Of a stretch of DNA of 64,000 nt, positions 1 to 8,555 are shown piece by piece (positions within the stretch are counted from its first letter, which is position 1; each line of letters starts with the position of its first letter). The notes under the pieces are model-generated. The model worked only from the letters and a program-made list of their open reading frames with translations. It was not told the DNA's origin and made no database searches. The translations under genes were made by a program, and so were the position numbers. The DNA comes from Paenibacillus sp. FSL H7-0737 (GTDB lineage: Bacteria; Bacillota; Bacilli; Paenibacillales; Paenibacillaceae): contig NZ_CP009279.1 in NCBI RefSeq assembly GCF_000758545.1, positions 1,488,001-1,552,000 on the forward strand, given 5' to 3'.

Positions 1-45
1 ATTGCGTACGGTCTGAAGATGCTAAGAAACAATACGAGAGCGTAA
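1..45 (+). CDS. C-terminal end of an upstream gene (partial)
   Basis: Frame 1 reads fourteen codons ending ...LKMLRNNTRA and a TAA stop. The gene begins outside the window and no function can be assigned. It ends 17 bases before the start of the next gene, so it is probably the upstream member of the same operon. Genes next to DUF4097 proteins in Bacillales are often small membrane or stress-sensing proteins, but that is only context. Confidence 0.5.
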   Translation: MAYGLKMLRNNTRA

Positions 46-62
46 GAAACGGGGATTTGACT

Positions 63-1154
63 ATGGGGAGATGGAAAATCGGGAGTTTTACTGCAGCTAT
101 AGGCTGCATTGCACTTGGTGTCATTATTGTGATGGCTCAGTATAATATGATCAGCTATGAAGTACTTGGTTATTTATGGCCAGCACTGTTGATCTTGTTC
201 GGACTCGAGATGTTGCTAAGATTGTTTATCAAATCCGATGCCAAAAGTCGTGTGAGCGGTTGGGCAATCCTATTGATCATCCTGTTGGTTGGAGCAAGCA
301 GTGCACAGAGCGTAATGGCCGGCGGCTCACTTAGCAGTTTAATCGGGAATACACATTTAACTCCACTAAGCGGCAATGTCGAAGTGAAAGACAATATTAC
401 AACGCTGAAAATCGTACTTCCAAGTGGAAAAGTAAAGGTCGAGGGAATAGATGGAAGCTCATTGGATTATGAGGGAAGCTTACTCCTACCTGGAAAATCG
501 CAAAGTGAAGCCGAAAGTGCGTTGGAAAAGAAATGGAAAGTAAAAACTGAGGGAGATACACTGATTATGGAGCTTGATACAGATCATAATTGGTTCTCTA
601 ATATTCAGTTTGGATTTAATACTAAAAGTCCTTATTTAAATGTAAGTGTACCTAGCAGCCTTGCTGTTGAGGTAGATACTAGTGACGGGTCAATAGAAGC
701 CTGGGATTTAAAGTCTGGCTTAGTGGTTGATACTAGTAATGGGGTTATAAATATTCATGATGTTGCTGGCGGAGTTGAAGCAGATACCAGCAATGGCTCA
801 CTGACTGTTCAGAACATCCAAGGTGGAGCGCAGCTCAAAAGCTCTAATGGTGCGATTATATTGGATAATATAGATGGAGCGTTGACGGCAAAGAGCAGCA
901 ACGGCAAGATCACTATTAATTCAGCAGTGACTGGAAAATGGAAATGTTCGTCTAGTAACGGAAAGATTACGGTGGGGTTGCCAACTGTGTCCGATGCGAA
1001 GATTACAGCGGATACTAGCAATGGCTCACTGAAGGGGAATGTCCCTTGGGATCTAGACGGGGACAGCTTTGGCACTGCCATTCTTGGTAAAGGAACTTAT
1101 ACTGTGGACCTAAGTACGAGTAATGGAAGTGTAACCGTGGACACAGCTGAATAA
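63..1154 (+). CDS. LiaF/DUF4097-type membrane protein with beta-repeat domain
   Basis: The N-terminal ~90 residues hold about three hydrophobic helices of the LiaI/LiaF transmembrane type. The rest is a DUF4097-like beta region built from ~18-20-residue repeats that keep re-using a [ST]SNG[SKAV]I core (VDTSDGSI, ADTSNGSL, KSSNGAI, SSSNGKI, ADTSNGSL, STSNGSV). Such proteins sit in envelope-stress or anti-sigma contexts (LiaF, YvlB); the exact role here is unknown. I chose ATG at 63 because GGGGA lies eight bases upstream; a TTG at 57 is in frame but too close to that site. It follows the partial upstream gene by 17 bases and ends at a strong hairpin. Confidence 0.8.
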   Translation: MGRWKIGSFTAAIGCIALGVIIVMAQYNMISYEVLGYLWPALLILFGLEMLLRLFIKSDAKSRVSGWAILLIILLVGASSAQSVMAGGSLSSLIGNTHLTPLSGNVEVKDNITTLKIVLPSGKVKVEGIDGSSLDYEGSLLLPGKSQSEAESALEKKWKVKTEGDTLIMELDTDHNWFSNIQFGFNTKSPYLNVSVPSSLAVEVDTSDGSIEAWDLKSGLVVDTSNGVINIHDVAGGVEADTSNGSLTVQNIQGGAQLKSSNGAIILDNIDGALTAKSSNGKITINSAVTGKWKCSSSNGKITVGLPTVSDAKITADTSNGSLKGNVPWDLDGDSFGTAILGKGTYTVDLSTSNGSVTVDTAE

Positions 1155-1168
1155 GTACGAACAATAAA

Positions 1169-1217
1169 GGGAGTTAAGGCTTCAGCGATTGGTTCTGCTG
1201 AAGCCTTAGCGCCCTTT
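1169..1217. terminator. Bidirectional intrinsic terminator
   Basis: An 11-bp perfect stem AAGGCTTCAGC/GCTGAAGCCTT (1176-1186 with 1197-1207) is extended by partly paired GGG/CCC flanks. A T-run follows on the plus strand. It lies between the convergent ends of the DUF4097 gene and the aldo/keto reductase. Confidence 0.85.
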
Positions 1218-1234
1218 TTCAAATTATAAGAAAC

Positions 1235-2215
1235 CTACCAAGCGTAAGCTTTAGGAGCTTCTCCGCCCGGTCCTGGGAAGATCTCATCTAAACGTTTAAG
1301 GACAGATTCATCTAGCACAATCTCAAGACTGCGCAGTGCACTCTCGAATTGCTCTAGTGTGCGTGGTCCAATAATTGGTGCGGTTACAGCAGGATTGGCT
1401 AATAACCATGCTAGTGCTACATTATCTTGTGGTTCCCCGAGCTCCATACATAAGCTTGCAAAAGCCTCAAGCTGATCTTTGTATTGCTCTACGCGCTCAG
1501 TATTTCCTCCACTGCGGCTGCCTTCTATTTTCTTAAGTGCATTGCGTCCAAGAAGACCTCCATCCAGTGGGCTCCAAGGAATAACGCCTAGTCCATGATG
1601 GAGAGAGGAGGGTAATACTTCAAGTTCAGGAAGGCGACAGGTGAGGCTGTATTTATGCTGCTCAGAAATCAAACCTAAAAAGCCACGTGCCTTCGCTTCT
1701 TGTTGGGCTACAGCGATATCCCATCCCGCAAAGTTACTGGAGCCGACATAACCAATCTTTCCTTGGTTTACAGCAAGCTCGAAAGCCCCCCACAGCTCGT
1801 CCCAAGAGACACTACGGTCAACATGATGCATCTGGTACAATTCAATATGATCGGTCTGGAGACGCTGCAGAGACCCCTCTAGATGGCGGCGTATAATATA
1901 AGATGATAGTCCACCCTCATCATTAGGGCCATCGAGCTTATCGCTCATTGCACCGTATACCTTGGTAGCTAACACGACCTTTTCACGTCGCCCACCACCT
2001 TGCTTAAACCAACGACCAATAATCGTTTCTGTTAAACCGGAATTCTCACCCCAACCATAAATGTTAGCGGTATCAAAAAAATTAACACCTGCGTCGAGTG
2101 CAGCGTCCATAATACGGAAGGCTTCTTGTTCATCTGTTTGTGGGCCAAAGTTCATTGTTCCGAGACATAGCCGACTGACCTTCATACCGGATTTGCCAAG
2201 CTTAGCATATTGCAC
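1235..2215 (-). CDS. Aldo/keto reductase
   Basis: NAD(P)H-dependent cytoplasmic oxidoreductase of the AKR family, 326 residues, full length. The catalytic tetrad is visible: D48 and Y53 in DTANIYGWGENSG, K85 in VVLATKVYG and H130 in LYQMHH. The C-terminal cofactor part has the usual PIIGPRTLEQ segment. The start is GTG at 2215, with AAGGAG ten bases upstream on the minus strand. It is a single gene, convergent with the upstream membrane-protein gene and divergent from leuB. The substrate cannot be told from sequence; it resembles the YhdN/YccK-type stress reductases of Bacillales. Confidence 0.9.
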   Translation of the reverse strand: MQYAKLGKSGMKVSRLCLGTMNFGPQTDEQEAFRIMDAALDAGVNFFDTANIYGWGENSGLTETIIGRWFKQGGGRREKVVLATKVYGAMSDKLDGPNDEGGLSSYIIRRHLEGSLQRLQTDHIELYQMHHVDRSVSWDELWGAFELAVNQGKIGYVGSSNFAGWDIAVAQQEAKARGFLGLISEQHKYSLTCRLPELEVLPSSLHHGLGVIPWSPLDGGLLGRNALKKIEGSRSGGNTERVEQYKDQLEAFASLCMELGEPQDNVALAWLLANPAVTAPIIGPRTLEQFESALRSLEIVLDESVLKRLDEIFPGPGGEAPKAYAW

Positions 2216-2443
2216 TTCGCATTCACTCCTTAGGTAGATGATTTCAACTTAATTGTAAACATCTTCAGAAATAAGAGCAAATATGAAGCGGCAATTTGGA
2301 TAAGTTGTCTTATCTCATTGAATTATAGGCTATGCCTATCAACTCAATAGAATCTATATCTTTGTCCTTTACGACTGGGTATGATACAACAATATAAAGA
2401 AGAACTATGTCTGTTAGAGCAGACCACTTGAGGAGTGACTGAG

Positions 2444-3526
2444 ATGAGTGAGGTTAAAAAAATCGCCGTAATCGCAGGGGACGGTATTGGACCTGAAGTA
2501 GTAGCTGAAGCAGAAAAAGTATTGAAAGCAACGGAAGAAGTATTTGGTTATGCTTTTAAAACGGAGCACGCTCTTTTTGGAGGCATTGCAATAGACGAAA
2601 GAGGTACACCGCTGCCGGAAGATACACTGGAAATCTGTCGCAGTGCTGACGCCGTATTACTGGGCGCTGTAGGCGGACCGAAGTGGGATAACAATTCTAA
2701 GGAGCTTCGTCCTGAAACCGGATTGCTTGGCATTCGCAAAGCACTTGGATTGTTCTCAAACTTACGTCCAGCAGTCGTATTCGATTGCCTTAAGGACGCT
2801 TCGACATTGAAGCCAGAAGTGCTGGAAGGTACCGATCTTATGGTCGTTCGTGAGCTGACTGGTGGGATTTATTTCGGAGATAAACTGCGTCGTCAAGGTG
2901 AACATGGTGAAGAAGCAGTGGATACCTGTGTATATAACGTAATGGAAGTGGAACGAATTGTACGTCAGGCTTTTGAGATTGCTGGCAAGCGTCGCAATAA
3001 GCTTGCAAGTGTTGATAAAGCGAATGTACTTGAAACTTCACGGTTATGGCGTGAGGTCGTAAATAAGATTGCTCCAGAATATCCTGAGGTAGAGGTTGAG
3101 CATGTACTCGTTGATAACTGCGCAATGCAGCTGCTGCGTCGTCCAGCTAGCTTTGATGTTATCGTTACCGAGAACATGTTTGGTGACATTCTGAGCGACG
3201 AGGCTGCGATGTTGACAGGCTCTATTGGTATGCTTGCTTCCGCTTCGATGGGCGATGGTAACTACGGTCTCTACGAGCCCGTTCACGGCTCCGCACCTGA
3301 TATTGCCGGACAAGGACTTGCGAACCCGATTGCAACAATCCTGTCCTTAGCACTAATGTACCGTTTAACCTTTGGTTATGAGGATGCGGCTGCTGCGATA
3401 GAGGCTGCAGTAGCTGAAGTATTGGATGCAGGACACCGTACAAGTGATATCGCCGTAGATAAGAGCAAAGCGATCAGTACATCTGAAATGGGCGACCTGA
3501 TTGTTGCAGCTATCCGCAAAGCATAA
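2444..3526 (+). CDS. leuB: 3-isopropylmalate dehydrogenase
   Basis: Catalyses NAD-dependent oxidative decarboxylation of 3-isopropylmalate in leucine biosynthesis (cytoplasm). Recognisable parts are the N-terminal [13 protein letters not shown], the substrate loop [11 protein letters not shown] and the metal-binding signature [17 protein letters not shown], followed by the NAD segment [13 protein letters not shown]. Length 360 is normal. ATG 2444 fits best, with GAGGAG eight bases before it; GTG 2435 is in frame but overlaps the ribosome binding site. leuACD are not in the window, so leuB stands alone here. The 220-base upstream gap shows no T-box or other leader I can recognise. Confidence 0.96.
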   Translation: MSEVKKIAVIAGDGIGPEVVAEAEKVLKATEEVFGYAFKTEHALFGGIAIDERGTPLPEDTLEICRSADAVLLGAVGGPKWDNNSKELRPETGLLGIRKALGLFSNLRPAVVFDCLKDASTLKPEVLEGTDLMVVRELTGGIYFGDKLRRQGEHGEEAVDTCVYNVMEVERIVRQAFEIAGKRRNKLASVDKANVLETSRLWREVVNKIAPEYPEVEVEHVLVDNCAMQLLRRPASFDVIVTENMFGDILSDEAAMLTGSIGMLASASMGDGNYGLYEPVHGSAPDIAGQGLANPIATILSLALMYRLTFGYEDAAAAIEAAVAEVLDAGHRTSDIAVDKSKAISTSEMGDLIVAAIRKA

Positions 3527-3571
3527 TATAATCTAATTTCTAATTACGATTATAGGGGAATTTGTCTAAGA

Positions 3572-3600
3572 TTGACTTTGATTTTGTACGATGATACCAT
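3572..3600 (+). promoter_or_regulatory. Sigma-A-type promoter of the peroxiredoxin gene
   Basis: TTGACT (3572-3577), a 17-base spacer and TACCAT (3595-3600), placed 88 bases before the peroxiredoxin start codon in the leuB-prx gap. The -10 matches 4 of 6 consensus positions. No clear PerR box overlaps it. Confidence 0.5.
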
Positions 3601-3687
3601 TTGATATGTAGACAAGATGTAAATTATTCCAGCATATCACGACAAGAAATGGTTGGTTTCTTACATAATCAAAGGAGGATTTTGGCA

Positions 3688-4227
3688 ATGGCTGAACGTT
3701 TAGTAGGTAGACCAGCTCCAGATTTTACTATGCAAACCGTATCAGGTGATGGTAAGGATTTTGGTAAAGTAAGTCTGTCCGACTATCGTGGCAAATGGCT
3801 GGTATTCTTCTTTTATCCTCTGGACTTCACTTTTGTATGTCCGACTGAAATCACAGCTCTCAGTGAAGCGGCTGCGCAGTTCGAAGCGCTTGATACAGAA
3901 ATTCTCGGCGCAAGTGTTGATTCGATCCACAGCCACAAAGCATGGATCAATACACCTAAGGATTCGAATGGTCTTGGCCGTTTGAATTTCCCGCTTGCTG
4001 CTGATATTACTAAACAAGTTGCTAAAGACTACGGCATTCTGATTGAAGAAGAAGGAATTGCATTGCGTGGATTGTTCATCATTGATCCTGAAGGTGAATT
4101 GAAATATCAGGTCGTTAATCACAATGATGTAGGTCGCAGCGTAGAAGAAACACTTCGTGTCCTGCAAGCCCTGCAATCTGGTGGCTTATGCCCAATGAAC
4201 TGGAAACCAGGTGACAGAAACCTTTAA
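3688..4227 (+). CDS. 2-Cys peroxiredoxin (AhpC/Prx1 family, YkuU-like)
   Basis: Reduces hydrogen peroxide and organic hydroperoxides using thioredoxin-type electron donors. The peroxidatic cysteine is C51 in FTFVCPTE and the resolving cysteine is C168 in GGLCPMNWKPGD; both are present at typical spacing. The protein is 179 residues and closely follows the pattern of B. subtilis YkuU, including MAERLVGR at the N-terminus. The frame is open upstream, but ATG 3688 has AAAGGAGG at the right distance. No ahpF lies nearby. A strong terminator ends the unit. Confidence 0.95.
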   Translation: MAERLVGRPAPDFTMQTVSGDGKDFGKVSLSDYRGKWLVFFFYPLDFTFVCPTEITALSEAAAQFEALDTEILGASVDSIHSHKAWINTPKDSNGLGRLNFPLAADITKQVAKDYGILIEEEGIALRGLFIIDPEGELKYQVVNHNDVGRSVEETLRVLQALQSGGLCPMNWKPGDRNL

Positions 4228-4269
4228 ATGTTGTTCTGCTATTATCTGATCTTTGATATTCTGATTTCG

Positions 4270-4307
4270 ACCTCCTTGCAGAAGTTTTTTCTGTAAGGAG
4301 GTTTTTT
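4270..4307 (+). terminator. Intrinsic terminator after peroxiredoxin gene
   Basis: A 13-bp stem with one G-U pair (4270-4282 with 4290-4302) is followed by TTTTTT. Confidence 0.9.
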
Positions 4308-4338
4308 GCACCAAAAAAGGCTTAAATAAAAAATGGAT

Positions 4339-4367
4339 TTGAAAATAGGCGTGAAAAGTTATATTAT
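4339..4367 (+). promoter_or_regulatory. Sigma-A promoter
   Basis: TTGAAA (4339-4344), a 17-base spacer and TATTAT (4362-4367): near-consensus and correctly spaced. It would start transcription near 4374, about 83 bases before the small Cys-containing protein gene. A short hairpin TGGAG/CTCCA lies in the leader at 4377-4390. Confidence 0.75.
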
Positions 4368-4456
4368 GTCCTCGAGTGGAGGAATCTCCATTGGGGTAAT
4401 GTAATACAATAATAAAAACTCAGATGGGTTAGTTATTCTAAGGAGGGTGAACAAAT

Positions 4457-4864
4457 ATGAGCTTTTGCTGTGGAGCGAGTATGGTAGGAACAAAGGGAAC
4501 CCTTAAACATTATCGCACGCAAGTCCATAATGTTCCCCTGCTTTTTTGTCCGGTATGTCATCGTGTAGAGGTTCACTATAAGGTCGAAAACGAGTATGAG
4601 ATCTTGGCGGAATACGCACATGGAGACGGTGTTACTGATGTGGATTTTCAGGACTATGTCATGGAAGACGAAACTGCAATATTCGAGAACGTCATTAACA
4701 TCGAGAGTGAAGAGCCTCTAGCTATTGTGCGGAGTCAGATCGATATGGCGCTTGACCTGCTTGCTGTAGCCAAACAGATTGAGGATACGAAGTGGGAACG
4801 GGAATTGAAGAAAAGATTAGCTGTGATGAGTCAAAGACGCCTTCGTCTGCAACAGAAAGCGTAA
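4457..4864 (+). CDS. Small protein with putative zinc-binding cysteines
   Basis: I do not recognise a named family. The 135-residue protein starts with CCGASM and contains a CPVC pair about 27 residues later, so a CC...CxxC zinc knuckle in the N-terminal third is likely, resembling the N-terminal YgiT-type zinc fingers but without a helix-turn-helix. The C-terminal half is acidic, then strongly helical and basic (KRLAVMSQRRLRLQQ). AAGGAGGGTG precedes ATG 4457. It is monocistronic, with its own near-consensus promoter and its own terminator, so it is probably a genuine expressed gene. Confidence 0.8.
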   Translation: MSFCCGASMVGTKGTLKHYRTQVHNVPLLFCPVCHRVEVHYKVENEYEILAEYAHGDGVTDVDFQDYVMEDETAIFENVINIESEEPLAIVRSQIDMALDLLAVAKQIEDTKWERELKKRLAVMSQRRLRLQQKA

Positions 4865-4901
4865 GATTATTTACAATTTGGGTCTGACCCATTTCTTTAT
4901 C

Positions 4902-4940
4902 AAGGCCTTCGCAACCGCGAGGGCCTTTAGCTTTTTCTAT
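4902..4940 (+). terminator. Intrinsic terminator
   Basis: AAGGCCTTCGC/GCGAGGGCCTT (4902-4912 with 4917-4927, one G-U pair, AACC loop), followed by a T-rich stretch. Confidence 0.85.
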
Positions 4941-4965
4941 TTTCTTTTAAAAGAGTTTAAATCAT

Positions 4966-4994
4966 TTGAACGAACTAATAGTGATAAATATAAT
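4966..4994 (+). promoter_or_regulatory. Distal promoter P1 of the PAS kinase gene
   Basis: TTGAAC (4966-4971), a 17-base spacer and a perfect TATAAT (4989-4994). The predicted start is near 5001, giving an unusually long ~230-base leader before the kinase start at 5232. Confidence 0.65.
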
Positions 4995-5046
4995 TTGATG
5001 TGATATTTTATATGTCTTTGGAATCATTTTATGAATTTTTTTATCA

Positions 5047-5092
5047 TTCGACAGTTTCTCTGATTGCGTTGTCTACTTCACTTGGATATGAT
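5047..5092 (+). promoter_or_regulatory. Spo0A-box-like site and proximal promoter P2 of the kinase gene
   Basis: TTCGACA at 5047-5053 is the reverse complement of the Spo0A box TGTCGAA (7 of 7). Eleven bases further on begins a sigma-A-like promoter: TTGCGT (5064-5069), 17 bases, TATGAT (5087-5092). A box just upstream of a -35 is a usual position for Spo0A activation. A 7-base match can occur by chance, so this is a candidate only. The rest of the 367-base gap between 4865 and 5231 holds the terminator and P1, but no gene. Confidence 0.4.
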
Positions 5093-5231
5093 TGGAATAT
5101 AATTGAACCGGTTGGAAAAAGTGCAACGATTACCGAATGTTCTGGCGGCTTCGTCATATACTCAAATACATAGTAATTTGATGTCGCTTTAGCGTCTTCG
5201 TCAAATGCAGTAAAAGGGGGAACTTCGTATC

Positions 5232-6338
5232 GTGATTAGCCAATATCAAGAAAGTCTTCTATTACCGGGAAGAACCTATCAGTCAGGGCCTGTGGATACT
5301 ACATACGAGGATGTACTAGAGAATATTGACAGCGGAATCATGCTTTTTGATGAAGAGGGAGTTATAAGTTTTGTAAATAAGCAAATGTACGGGATGCTAG
5401 AATTAACCCGTCACTCCCTTGTCGGCTGTACAATATCACACTTATTATCTAACGTTAGACTAAGCCGCTTTAAGAAAAAGCAAGTACTGCAAAGCTATAG
5501 AGAGATGGTATACAAAGGAAAATCAAATTATGAATTTTTAGACGAGTATGGCCGTTACTGGAAGGTTACATTATGCTGTGGAGAGCAAATGAAGGGTTGT
5601 TATTTGTTTACAGTTAAAGAAATCTCCGATTATAAGTTGATTGAGCAAACGGCTTACCAGAACGATAGTTTGGCTATGCTAGGTAAATTATCTGCATCTA
5701 TTGCACATGAAATCCGGAATCCATTAACTGCAATTCGTGGATTTATTCAATTGCTTCACCCGCATCTACAGCAGCTTGGGAAGCAGGAATACGGCAAGAT
5801 AATCTTGGCGGAGATCGATCGTGCGAACGATATCATTCATGAATTCCTTACTTCCTCCAAGCCGTCAGTTCCTCAAGTGGGGATGATTCCTGTGTCAGCT
5901 TTACTCAAGGAAGTAGTGCTGCTTACAGAGAGCGAAGCCCTGATGAAAGGTTGCCAGATCAATCTACATCCTTTTCAGGAGGGAGATATGATGATTTCTG
6001 GAGATGTAAAACAAATGAAACAGGTAGTCCTTAACCTGATTAGAAACGCTATGGAGGCCGTTACGGATAGAGCAGATGGTCTAATGGGTATAATAGAGGT
6101 TGGAGCCCACAGAGAGGGTTCTGAGGTCCGTATGTTCATCTCTGATAACGGAAAGGGAATGGATATCCGTACACTGGACAGGTTATTTAGTCCATTTTTT
6201 ACAACTAAGGAGAATGGGACAGGGCTAGGGCTTTCCGTGAGTGACAGAATCATCAAAAATCATGGCGGATGCATTTCTGTCAGTAGTAGAGTTAATGAAG
6301 GTACTCATTTTGTAATCTCATTGCCATTAATTCATTAA
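5232..6338 (+). CDS. Cytoplasmic PAS-domain sensor histidine kinase
   Basis: 368 residues with no membrane segment. A PAS domain spans about residues 25-135. A HisKA dimerisation domain follows, with phospho-acceptor H159 in SASIAHEIRNPLTAIRG. The HATPase has an N-box (LIRNAMEA), a G1 box (DNGKGM), and FFTTKENGTGLGLS as F/G2 box. This layout is that of B. subtilis KinA/KinE-type sporulation kinases and of AtoS-like kinases. No response regulator is adjacent, as expected for phosphorelay kinases acting on a distant Spo0F. The start is GTG 5232 with AAGGGGGA about 11 bases upstream. Two promoters and a Spo0A-like box precede it. That it is a sporulation kinase is inference. Confidence 0.88.
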   Translation: MISQYQESLLLPGRTYQSGPVDTTYEDVLENIDSGIMLFDEEGVISFVNKQMYGMLELTRHSLVGCTISHLLSNVRLSRFKKKQVLQSYREMVYKGKSNYEFLDEYGRYWKVTLCCGEQMKGCYLFTVKEISDYKLIEQTAYQNDSLAMLGKLSASIAHEIRNPLTAIRGFIQLLHPHLQQLGKQEYGKIILAEIDRANDIIHEFLTSSKPSVPQVGMIPVSALLKEVVLLTESEALMKGCQINLHPFQEGDMMISGDVKQMKQVVLNLIRNAMEAVTDRADGLMGIIEVGAHREGSEVRMFISDNGKGMDIRTLDRLFSPFFTTKENGTGLGLSVSDRIIKNHGGCISVSSRVNEGTHFVISLPLIH

Positions 6339-6376
6339 TCCATTAGTACATTCGATTAGAATATAAAGTGTTTAAG

Positions 6377-6417
6377 AGGCTGATCCCTGCGGATAATACA
6401 GATGCAGAGATCAGCCT
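6377..6417 (+). other. Hairpin between kinase and aminopeptidase genes
   Basis: AGGCTGATC (6377-6385) pairs with GATCAGCCT (6409-6417), with an inner CTGC/GCAG pair. No T-run follows, so it is either a weak terminator of the kinase gene or a leader structure of pepA. Confidence 0.4.
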
Positions 6418-6469
6418 TGCTTATGTTACAATGGGGGTTGGTTTTGGGAGACAAATGGAGGTAGACACA

Positions 6470-7975
6470 ATGAATATAGAATTTAATAGTGGCAGTGCCA
6501 TTAATGAAATACAGGGTGATGCCCTTATTCTTATCATCTCTGAGTCGGAAGCCCAACATGGCGGCCTCTCAGAGAGGTGGAATGACAGAATTCGATTATT
6601 AGGAAGGTCAGGTCTCTTTAGTGGGAAGCTGAATCAGACTTATGTACTGCCATTAGATTATCCATCTGGTTGTCCTGTAGCTATTTTAGTTGGAAAAGGG
6701 GATCAATTACTTAGTACTGAAGACCTACGTCAAATGGCGGTTCAGATAGCACGTGCAGCACTTCGATTGAAGGCAATACAGCTAGTGTTTCAGTTGCCTG
6801 AAGGTGTTCAGGAGCTAACAGAAGATAAGGATATCGTATCTATTGCCTATACGTTGTCTGAGGGGTTGTCACTTGGTTCCTATCGTCGTCCCACCTATAA
6901 GCAGGAGGAATCTCAATATACAGGTCCAAAATCGGTTATTTTTATTATCGAGAAGAAGCCAGCGGATACTTTCGAGCGTGACTGGAATCTGGGCATGCAG
7001 AGAGGGCTGGCTTTTGGTGAGGCTACGAATATGGCACGGAACTTGACGAATATGCCCGGCAATCTGCTGACTCCATCTGACCTAGCTATGGCCGCTATAG
7101 AAGTTGCTGAGCGTTATGGATTTCCTTCCGAAGTGCTGGATGAACGGGAAATTGAGCAAAAAGGAATGGGCGGATTGCTCGCAGTCGGAAAAGGAAGTGT
7201 AAACCCTCCGCGAATGATCGTCATCCGTTACCAGGGAACGGGGCACTGGGATAATGTAGTGGGGCTGGTCGGTAAAGGGATTACTTTTGATACGGGGGGG
7301 ATTTCCTTAAAAAGAGCCCCAGGCATGGAAGAGTTAATCAGTGATATGGGAGGCGCAGCGGCTGTGCTTGGAGTCATGGAGGCATTAGGCCGATTACGTC
7401 CACGAATTAATGTCGTAATGGTCATTCCATCCGCTGAGAATATGCCATCTGCTAATGCCTTTAAACCCGGGGATATCATTACATCAATGAGCGGAAGAAC
7501 CATAGAAATATTGAATACCGATGCAGAAGGGAGACTTGTACTTGGGGATGCGCTGACCTATGCCCGGGAATGGGGAGCAAAACGTGTTATTGATGTCGCT
7601 ACGCTGACAGGTGCAGTGTTGTCGACATTAGGAGATATAGCTACAGGTGCTGTTACTAACAACGAGGAATTTATGGAGCAGTTTCTGACAGCAGCTAATG
7701 TTTCGGGTGAAAAAATATGGCAGCTTCCGGCTTACCCGGAATTCCGCGAAATGCTAAAGAGCGAAGTGGCCGATATCCGTAACACCGCAGGTAGGTTCGG
7801 GGGAGCCACTACCGCTGGGTTATTTGTAGGTGAGTTTGCGGAAGGTCTGCCATGGATACACCTAGATATTGCTGGAACCGCATTTCTTTCTAAAGAACGT
7901 GGAGTTAATCCTAGAGGCGGTACAGGAGTCATGGTTCGCACATTGGTTCAGTGGTTGCTCAGCGAAAGCGAATGA
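6470..7975 (+). CDS. pepA: Leucyl aminopeptidase (M17 family)
   Basis: Cytosolic two-metal aminopeptidase that removes N-terminal residues from peptides. The catalytic C-terminal domain has GKGITFDTGGISLK (metal ligand and catalytic Lys), the signature NTDAEGRLVLGDAL, and GGATTAGLFVGEF. Length 501 is typical. The frame is open further upstream, but ATG 6470 has GGAGG seven bases before it. It follows the kinase by 131 bases and is closed by a long terminator hairpin. Confidence 0.94.
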   Translation: MNIEFNSGSAINEIQGDALILIISESEAQHGGLSERWNDRIRLLGRSGLFSGKLNQTYVLPLDYPSGCPVAILVGKGDQLLSTEDLRQMAVQIARAALRLKAIQLVFQLPEGVQELTEDKDIVSIAYTLSEGLSLGSYRRPTYKQEESQYTGPKSVIFIIEKKPADTFERDWNLGMQRGLAFGEATNMARNLTNMPGNLLTPSDLAMAAIEVAERYGFPSEVLDEREIEQKGMGGLLAVGKGSVNPPRMIVIRYQGTGHWDNVVGLVGKGITFDTGGISLKRAPGMEELISDMGGAAAVLGVMEALGRLRPRINVVMVIPSAENMPSANAFKPGDIITSMSGRTIEILNTDAEGRLVLGDALTYAREWGAKRVIDVATLTGAVLSTLGDIATGAVTNNEEFMEQFLTAANVSGEKIWQLPAYPEFREMLKSEVADIRNTAGRFGGATTAGLFVGEFAEGLPWIHLDIAGTAFLSKERGVNPRGGTGVMVRTLVQWLLSESE

Positions 7976-7996
7976 TTAGCTCTTCATAATCAACAA

Positions 7997-8059
7997 AAAG
8001 AAACCTCGCCCTAGGACAATGGATGGAAGACCGACCATTCCCTAAGGCGAGGTTTCTTT
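7997..8059 (+). terminator. Long intrinsic terminator after pepA
   Basis: AAAGAAACCTCGCC (7997-8010) pairs perfectly with GGCGAGGTTTCTTT (8046-8059), with further pairing inside. It can act in both directions, closing pepA and the minus-strand small gene beside it. Confidence 0.9.
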
Positions 8060-8081
8060 GCTTTTGTAAGAATGCTGAAGA

Positions 8082-8228
8082 TTAATTATTGCCACTGGAT
8101 TTTTTAGCCTTTGATTGAGAAGTAAAGGATTGAATACTGTTCATTATTTTATCGCGAGTTCCCTTATTCTTCAGTAAATAGGCTACGCCCAATGCGGCAG
8201 TTGTGAAAAATGTTTTTTTTGTGTTCAT
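8082..8228 (-). CDS. 48-residue small protein with possible membrane anchor
   Basis: Reads MNTKKTFFTTAALGVAYLLK, then a basic, Ser/Lys-rich tail ending KKSSGNN. ATG at 8228 is preceded on the minus strand by TAAGGAGG with optimal spacing, which makes it a convincing gene despite its size. The first 20 residues form a short hydrophobic helix that might touch the membrane. It lies 103 bases downstream of the feo small gene on the same strand and ends at the shared terminator. I recognise no family. Confidence 0.65.
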   Translation of the reverse strand: MNTKKTFFTTAALGVAYLLKNKGTRDKIMNSIQSFTSQSKAKKSSGNN

Positions 8229-8331
8229 AGTGATTACCTCCTTAGGTATGGTCTGTAGTTGCTTATAACAAACATACCCGAAAGCAATGCAAGCTAAACT
8301 ATGAACCCTTTCATATAACGGTTAGGCAAGC

Positions 8332-8511
8332 CTACTTCTTCTTATTAACAGGTGTTGAGCAGCAGGAGAGGGGAGAATCTAAAGACGCTGCAGAACAGGT
8401 CTTGCCCTTATCACAGCCAGCGCAAGCGCCTTGCTTGCCCTTTTGCACATGTCGATAGATGATCCAGCCTGAATAACCGAAGATCAGAGTGACGATTAGA
8501 ACATTTACCAT
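8332..8511 (-). CDS. FeoB-associated Cys-rich membrane protein
   Basis: 59 residues: one N-terminal transmembrane helix (VNVLIVTLIFGYSGWIIY), then a basic linker and five cysteines (C30, C33, C39, C50, C51). This matches the small FeoB-associated Cys-rich proteins found downstream of feoB in Firmicutes, which fill the position of FeoC. It starts 44 bases after the feoB stop, preceded by GTGGGG. Its probable role is to assist or sense iron at the FeoB transporter; the family's biochemistry is not settled. Confidence 0.85.
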   Translation of the reverse strand: MVNVLIVTLIFGYSGWIIYRHVQKGKQGACAGCDKGKTCSAASLDSPLSCCSTPVNKKK

Positions 8512-8555
8512 TACGGTGCCCCACTTTCATTAAGAGAATCAACGAATTACAAGTT

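Noticed and set aside
2216-2443. T-box leader before leuB
   Set aside because: No T-box consensus (GGGTGG..CCGCG) or terminator/antiterminator pair is present.
3536-3556. PerR box before the peroxiredoxin gene
   Set aside because: CTAAT and ATTATAG half-sites are present, but their spacing does not fit the 7-1-7 PerR consensus.
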